Below are positions 14,871 through 19,066 of a stretch of 19,066 nt of DNA, in pieces; position 1 is the first letter of the stretch; the number at the start of each line of letters is the position of its first letter. Origin of the DNA: an uncultured Eubacteriales bacterium (lineage in GTDB: Bacteria > Bacillota > Clostridia > Oscillospirales > CAG-382). The translations under genes were made by a program, and so were the position numbers. The notes beneath the pieces are model-generated. The model was not told the origin of the DNA, made no database searches, and was given only the letters and a program-made list of their open reading frames with translations. The stretch covers positions 1 to 19,066 of the forward strand of contig URJL01000043.1 of assembly GCA_900548115.1 (NCBI GenBank), written 5' to 3'.

Positions 14871-16571
14871 TCAAAGTAGGGGGCGTGGTGTCAAGGTAAA
14901 AGTAATTTCCGCGCACTTTTCTTCGGGAATAAAATCGATAAAATAAGCGTTTTCGCTCTCGCTTTCGTTTCCGTCTTTTCCCGAAAAACGCGGAGTAAAG
15001 GTGTGCCTTTCGACCGAAAGGCGGCAAGGAACCGACGGGGTGAGAACAAAGTCGGAGATCTTTGCAAAGCCTTCTTTTGCGTCTATATTCGGCTCGATTC
15101 GGGTCACAAAGCGCTCGGTGAAGTTTTTCGACCCGTCGAATTCGTCGCGCAAAGTAAACCCGTTTTCGGTGAGAAGAAAAGTGCGGGTCAGCTTTCGCAG
15201 CGTTGGAATGCCGTAAGCGGCGGCAAGATCGATCGAAAATGTGTTTTCGTCGGAGAATAAGACCGTTCCCGCATATTCCGCCCCCGCTTTCTGCGCCTTT
15301 CCGTTTACGATCGGAACGCTGTGTGAGGTCGAGGCGGCGCACAGAAATTCGCCGCCGTAGCGGCGGTCGGGGTCGAAATACCCCTTTTTGTAGCTTTCCC
15401 AGCCCAGATCGTCGAGAATGAATTTGCCGTCGGCAAGATACACAAAACTGCCGATGTCGTTGTGATTGTGCGGCTCATCGTTGTGTCCCGCCTTGGCGGC
15501 AAAGGCGTTTTTTCCGCCCGAAAGCCCTTTGGCGATGAACCAGCCCGCCTTTTCGTATACGACCGTTTCGCGTTTTTCGACCTTCGGTTTCTCTTCGTCC
15601 GTGCGCGGCGCATAAAGATTGCGGATAAAGGGGGCGAAGCGATAGCGAACGTCGTCGCCGAAGCCTGAAGCATATTTTTCGTCGGGCGGTGTGATGTCGG
15701 GGTAATGCTTGCGAAGAATCGCATACAGTCCCGGCTCGAAAGTAAGGGTGTGCGGCGCGTCGGAAAAGGGAATGACGAAGTTTTCGGACAAAAAGGAATT
15801 TATGCCGAAGCGGGCAAGCCGCGCGACCTTCGGTTCGGCAAAAAGATCAAAAGCGCCGTTCGAATACTCGTACCACGCGTCGGCAAAATACGAGAAAAAG
15901 CCAAATCCGTAGGCAAAATATAGGCTTCCCTCAAGGCAGCAGCCGTCGTCGGGAATTCCCTCGAGGAAATCCGAAAGATTGCGGTGAAGATTGTCCTTCA
16001 CCTTTTCGAAAAGCGCGTAATTCTTCGTCGCCAAAAGCGAACAGCCCACGCCGCAGGAGCAGACCGCGCCCCAGTTGTTGTGTCCGAAGGGCGGAAGCTT
16101 TTCGGCGTACGGCGTAAAAGTGCGGCGCGAAAGCTCGTAAAGAATACGTTCGTTTACCGCGTCGGGCAGAAGATGTCCCGCGGCGGCGTACAGCTCGGAA
16201 AGAGCCATTGCCGTTTCGGCGGCGAAAAGATCGATTCGCTCGACGATCTCTTTCGGCTTCGAATCGGCGGCAAGATGGGCGGGAAGCGCCCAGGTGTATT
16301 CGTCGCAGATCGCAAAAACGGTGTCGCAGAGTGCGGGAAGAAAACAGTCGAGATCCTTTCCCGTGAGCACCGCCGCGGTAAAGGCACACAGTCTTTTGCG
16401 GTGTTCCATGTATTCCCGTTCGTATTCAAGGCGGCTTCCCGTCTCATGAAACAGCCGAAAATTGCGGTACGAGAGCGGACGATCCTCCTCACAGCGCAAG
16501 ATCCACGCCTCCTCGACGGCTTTTTTCGCCCGCGAAGGATCGGGAAGCGGATAAGGAAAATTCGGGTACAT
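14871..16571 (-). CDS. Heparinase II/III-like protein
   Basis: The 566-residue product has the heparinase II/III layout. The N-terminal two thirds (about 1-325) are helical and contain GHNNWGAVCSCG (163-174), the Asn-Trp motif of the alpha/alpha toroid, where such lyases keep a catalytic Asn or His. The C-terminal part (about 335-566) is a beta-sandwich with GHNDEPHNHNDIGSFVYL (362-379), the signature of PF07940, followed by GKFILDDLGW and STSHSVPIVNG. Relatives cleave acidic polysaccharides such as heparin or alginate by beta-elimination. There is no signal peptide, so it would act inside the cell on imported oligosaccharides. AAAGGAG lies 7 bases before the ATG. It sits between the ABC exporter and the ATPase, with gaps of 42 and 27 bases. 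Confidence 0.9.
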   Translation of the reverse strand: MYPNFPYPLPDPSRAKKAVEEAWILRCEEDRPLSYRNFRLFHETGSRLEYEREYMEHRKRLCAFTAAVLTGKDLDCFLPALCDTVFAICDEYTWALPAHLAADSKPKEIVERIDLFAAETAMALSELYAAAGHLLPDAVNERILYELSRRTFTPYAEKLPPFGHNNWGAVCSCGVGCSLLATKNYALFEKVKDNLHRNLSDFLEGIPDDGCCLEGSLYFAYGFGFFSYFADAWYEYSNGAFDLFAEPKVARLARFGINSFLSENFVIPFSDAPHTLTFEPGLYAILRKHYPDITPPDEKYASGFGDDVRYRFAPFIRNLYAPRTDEEKPKVEKRETVVYEKAGWFIAKGLSGGKNAFAAKAGHNDEPHNHNDIGSFVYLADGKFILDDLGWESYKKGYFDPDRRYGGEFLCAASTSHSVPIVNGKAQKAGAEYAGTVLFSDENTFSIDLAAAYGIPTLRKLTRTFLLTENGFTLRDEFDGSKNFTERFVTRIEPNIDAKEGFAKISDFVLTPSVPCRLSVERHTFTPRFSGKDGNESESENAYFIDFIPEEKCAEITFTLTPRPLL

Positions 16572-16613
16572 AAAAACACTCCTTTGGGCATGTTTTTCGG
16601 CATGAATTGGGGT

Positions 16614-18860
16614 TTATTTCGCGTCGGTGCCGCTCGGCGCCGCCATTTGCCGCTGTGCCATGACAAGACTGTAATAAATGCCCTTTTTGCGTATCAGCTC
16701 CTCGTGCGTTCCGACCTCGGCGACCTCGCCTTTATCGAGCACAATCAGCTTTGTCGCGTTGCGCAGGGTGGAAAGACGGTGGGCGATGGCAAAGGTGGTG
16801 CGATTCTTGATCAGAACCGACAGAGCGTCCTGAATGGTCGCCTCGGTGACGGTATCGAGTGCGCTGGTCGCCTCGTCGAGGATCAGAATGCGGGGATTGT
16901 TGAGGATGGCGCGGGCGATGGCGATGCGCTGGCGCTCGCCGCCCGAAAGGGTGTAGCCGTGTTCGCCGACATAGGTGTTGTAGGCGTCGGGCAGTTTTAC
17001 GATGAATTTGTGTGCGCCCGCAAGCTTTGCCGCCCGCACGACCTCATCGCGTGAGGCGTCGGGCTTTGCGTAGGCGATGTTATCGTAGATCGAGCCGGTG
17101 AAAAGAAACGTCTCCTGAAGCACAACGCCGATGTGGCGGCGAAGCGATTCCTGCGTAATATCCTTTATATTCACGCCGTCGACGAGAATTTCGCCCTCGT
17201 CGGGGTCATAAAGACGCATGAGCAGATTGATCATCGTGCTTTTTCCCGAGCCGGAATGACCGACGATACCGATCATTTCGCCCTTGCCCGCCGTGAAGGA
17301 AACATCGTGCAGAACCTGCTCGTGCTGATCGTAGCCGAAGGACACGTGACGGAATTCCACTCTTCCGTCGATCTCTATGTCCTTTGCCCCCGCCGCGTCG
17401 GCGACGTCGGGTTCTTCGTCGATGATCTCAAAGCATTTTGCCGCCGAGGTGGCAAAGCGCACAAGCACGCGCGGCATGCGCGAAAAATAGCGCAGAGGAC
17501 CGTAGATAAGGCTGATATACGCTGTCATCTGCGTAAGCTCGCCGAGGGACATCTCCTGTCCCAGAATTCTTTTTCCCACGTAATACAGAACGATATATTC
17601 ACCGATTCCCATTAAAAATTCCGAGGTCGGGATCAAGAGATTCCACAAAGTCTCGTTGCGGATGCGGATATCCCGTTCGTCGCGGACGGTTTTATCGTAT
17701 TTTGCCGATTCATTGTCCTCCATACCGAAGACCTTTACGACACGGATACCTTGAAAAATGTCGTGCATGATGGAGTTTGCATGGCTTCCGATCTGCCACT
17801 GACGGTGATACAGCCGCCGCATGAGCTTATGCGTGCGCGACAGAAGCAACAAAACAAAGGGACAGGGAAGCACGACCAATATTGTGAGAAGCGGATCTTT
17901 TGCGATCATGACGATAAAGAGGGCGCAAAGCAGAATAAACTGCTGACAAAGTTCGGGCGCGTCATAGGTCAAAAATTCGTTCACGACCTGCGTATCCGAC
18001 GTTATGCGGTTGATCAGATCGCCCGCCGTGTGTTCGGAAATGCTTCCGAGCGACATATACTGCACCTTGTCAAACAGCTTTCCGCGGATATCCACGACCA
18101 TTTTACTGCTGACCTTTAACAAAACACGGCTTCGTCCGATCGACAAAAGACGGCTGAACAGCTGGGTGAACACAAGCGCGACAATCACGGTGATCAGCGA
18201 GGTAAGTCCGATGTTGGCGGCGTCGGGGCTTTTGATGTAATCGTCGATCAAAATACGGCTGATCATCGGCTCGACAAGATTCAGCGCGCTGACAGCAAAA
18301 AACAAAAGGATCGCAAAAAGAAGAGTCGGCAAAAACGGGCGGGCAAGCGAGAAGAGATGCCCCGCCACTTTTTTTGCGCCGCCGCAATGCAGACAGGTCG
18401 ACGAGCCGCGCAGATACGCTCTGCCGCATTTCGGACAGAAGCGCTCCCGCTTTTTGGCGGAGTGCGTCGGCTCTTTTTTGTGATACAGATCGTACAGCGC
18501 GTCGCCCGCGTCCATTAATCCTTCGCTGTATTTTCCGCTTGCGCGGCAAAGCTCGCAATAATCGTCCCCGACGCGGTATTCGAGCGCGACACAGCCGTAA
18601 AAACGGGTGTATTGCACGCCCGAAAGCTCTTCGACGGAAAATCGGCGAAGAAGCGGCTCGTTCTCGGGAGAAAGAGCGGGAACGCTTGCAAGATACAGCG
18701 CCTTTTCGGTCACAGCGCCGAAGCCGATTCGGCGTTCGTCGCGTTCGTTTAAGTCAAAACGAAAACGCTCGATTACGCGCTCGTCGCCGAGTGCGTCGGA
18801 AAGAATCTTCTTGACCCGGTCGGTGGGGGTCGGAGCGTGGGAATGGAGGTGAAACAACAT
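16614..18860 (-). CDS. ABC exporter (fused permease-ATPase) with N-terminal PH-like region and zinc ribbon
   Basis: The 748-residue product is a half-size exporter, longer than the usual 570-620 residues. The first 165 residues are extra: a region at about 25-125 that looks like a bacterial PH-type fold, then a zinc ribbon with Cys142, Cys145, Cys156 and Cys159 (CPKC, then CLHC). Six membrane helices begin near 174. The nucleotide-binding domain has Walker A GHSGSGKST (Lys540), Q-loop VVLQETFLF, signature LSGGERQR, Walker B ILILDEATSALD and the H-loop AHRLST. It should work as a homodimer or heterodimer moving lipids, drugs or peptides outward; no partner half-transporter is adjacent. AAGAGGA lies 7 bases before the ATG, within a small inverted repeat. 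It leads the three-gene leftward unit. Confidence 0.93.
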   Translation of the reverse strand: MLFHLHSHAPTPTDRVKKILSDALGDERVIERFRFDLNERDERRIGFGAVTEKALYLASVPALSPENEPLLRRFSVEELSGVQYTRFYGCVALEYRVGDDYCELCRASGKYSEGLMDAGDALYDLYHKKEPTHSAKKRERFCPKCGRAYLRGSSTCLHCGGAKKVAGHLFSLARPFLPTLLFAILLFFAVSALNLVEPMISRILIDDYIKSPDAANIGLTSLITVIVALVFTQLFSRLLSIGRSRVLLKVSSKMVVDIRGKLFDKVQYMSLGSISEHTAGDLINRITSDTQVVNEFLTYDAPELCQQFILLCALFIVMIAKDPLLTILVVLPCPFVLLLLSRTHKLMRRLYHRQWQIGSHANSIMHDIFQGIRVVKVFGMEDNESAKYDKTVRDERDIRIRNETLWNLLIPTSEFLMGIGEYIVLYYVGKRILGQEMSLGELTQMTAYISLIYGPLRYFSRMPRVLVRFATSAAKCFEIIDEEPDVADAAGAKDIEIDGRVEFRHVSFGYDQHEQVLHDVSFTAGKGEMIGIVGHSGSGKSTMINLLMRLYDPDEGEILVDGVNIKDITQESLRRHIGVVLQETFLFTGSIYDNIAYAKPDASRDEVVRAAKLAGAHKFIVKLPDAYNTYVGEHGYTLSGGERQRIAIARAILNNPRILILDEATSALDTVTEATIQDALSVLIKNRTTFAIAHRLSTLRNATKLIVLDKGEVAEVGTHEELIRKKGIYYSLVMAQRQMAAPSGTDAK

Positions 18861-18879
18861 GGAGGAATCCTCTTGTAAG

Positions 18880-18921
18880 TTGAAAGTTGAAAATGGAAAG
18901 CGGAAAGTGAATGCGGAAAGG
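18880..18921. repeat. Purine-rich heptanucleotide repeat
   Basis: Four adjacent 7-base units, TTGAAAG, TTGAAAA, TGGAAAG and CGGAAAG (18880-18907), fit the pattern N-K-GAAA-R. Two weaker units follow up to about 18921. Nearly all bases on the plus strand are purines, and a purine-rich run continues to about 18935. It lies 20-60 bases upstream of the ABC exporter start, so on the minus strand a CTTTC-rich tract precedes the ribosome site. I found no clear sigma-A promoter here. Confidence 0.6.
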
Positions 18922-18962
18922 GGGCGGAGGGGGAGTACGTCCTATCGGAAAAGCTTCGGCGG

Positions 18963-19033
18963 GCGACCGATGGTCGCGCCTACGGCGAGTATTGCCGTGA
19001 AATTGAATTCTGATGGTCAGAATTCAATTTCAC
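18963..19033. repeat. Second cluster of small hairpins, including a 17-bp palindrome
   Basis: Three inverted repeats have centres at 18970, 18990 and 19015. The first has arm GCGACC with loop GAT (18963-18977). The second has arm ACGGC with a seven-base loop (18982-18998). The third has the perfect 17-base arm GTGAAATTGAATTCTGA (18997-19013), loop TGG and its exact complement at 19017-19033. Two of the three loops are 3 bases, and spacing is 20-25 bases, as in the array at 9818-10042. The last bases of the window (GCGAAATTTTGCC, 19052-19064) look like the linker of that array, so the cluster may continue beyond the edge. Confidence 0.7.
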
Positions 19034-19066
19034 ATTACCCTTGCCATGTCGGCGAAATTTTGCCCT

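Overview
The window reads as chromosomal DNA from a low-to-mid GC Gram-positive bacterium, most likely an uncultured gut-type Clostridia (Oscillospirales/Christensenellales-like). The evidence is strong AGGAG ribosome sites, a DnaD-domain protein, two DUF4330-type membrane proteins, a Met_gamma_lyase (aluminium-resistance) family enzyme, a SEDS protein and a type A RNase P RNA. No tRNA, transposase, phage gene or CRISPR array is visible. The assignment rests on family recognition from the sequence alone.

Layout. (1) 1-166: no gene, only a bidirectional terminator. (2) 167-816: a leftward DUF4330-type gene and two back-to-back sigma-A-like promoters. (3) 849-4746: rightward genes for two unrecognised membrane proteins, a PLP enzyme and a DnaD-type replication protein. 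(4) 4816-9799: a compact envelope block with a Wzy/O-antigen-ligase-like polymerase, a GT4 glycosyltransferase overlapping it by 4 bases, a second DUF4330-type protein and a SEDS glycan polymerase with a long basic N-terminus. (5) 9800-10508: a periodic array of about nine small hairpins leading straight into rnpB, then a terminator. (6) 10532-12511: an aminotransferase and an SGNH/sialate-O-acetylesterase-like hydrolase. (7) 12546-12576: a hairpin terminator between convergent transcription units. (8) 18860-12621, leftward: a tight three-gene unit of an ABC exporter with extra N-terminal domains, a heparinase II/III-like protein and a YhaN/SbcC-like coiled-coil ATPase. (9) 18861-19066: a heptanucleotide repeat and a second cluster of small hairpins running to the window edge.

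How the genes fit together. Block 4 looks devoted to building or exporting surface glycan: polymerisation, sugar transfer, a small membrane-anchored accessory protein and peptidoglycan strand synthesis. The leftward unit mixes export, polysaccharide handling and an SMC-like ATPase that lacks its usual nuclease neighbour, so its shared role is unclear.

The most unusual thing here is not a protein. From 9818 to 10042, perfect or near-perfect stems of unrelated sequence, mostly with 3-nt loops (often GAA), repeat about every 25 bases with linkers resembling AATTTAGCT. The array sits directly 5' of rnpB, whose terminal helix is extended to 29 positions and whose P15-P16 region departs from the canonical form. 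A related hairpin cluster occurs at the right edge. This suggests a dispersed structural repeat family in which the fold and spacing, not the sequence, are conserved.
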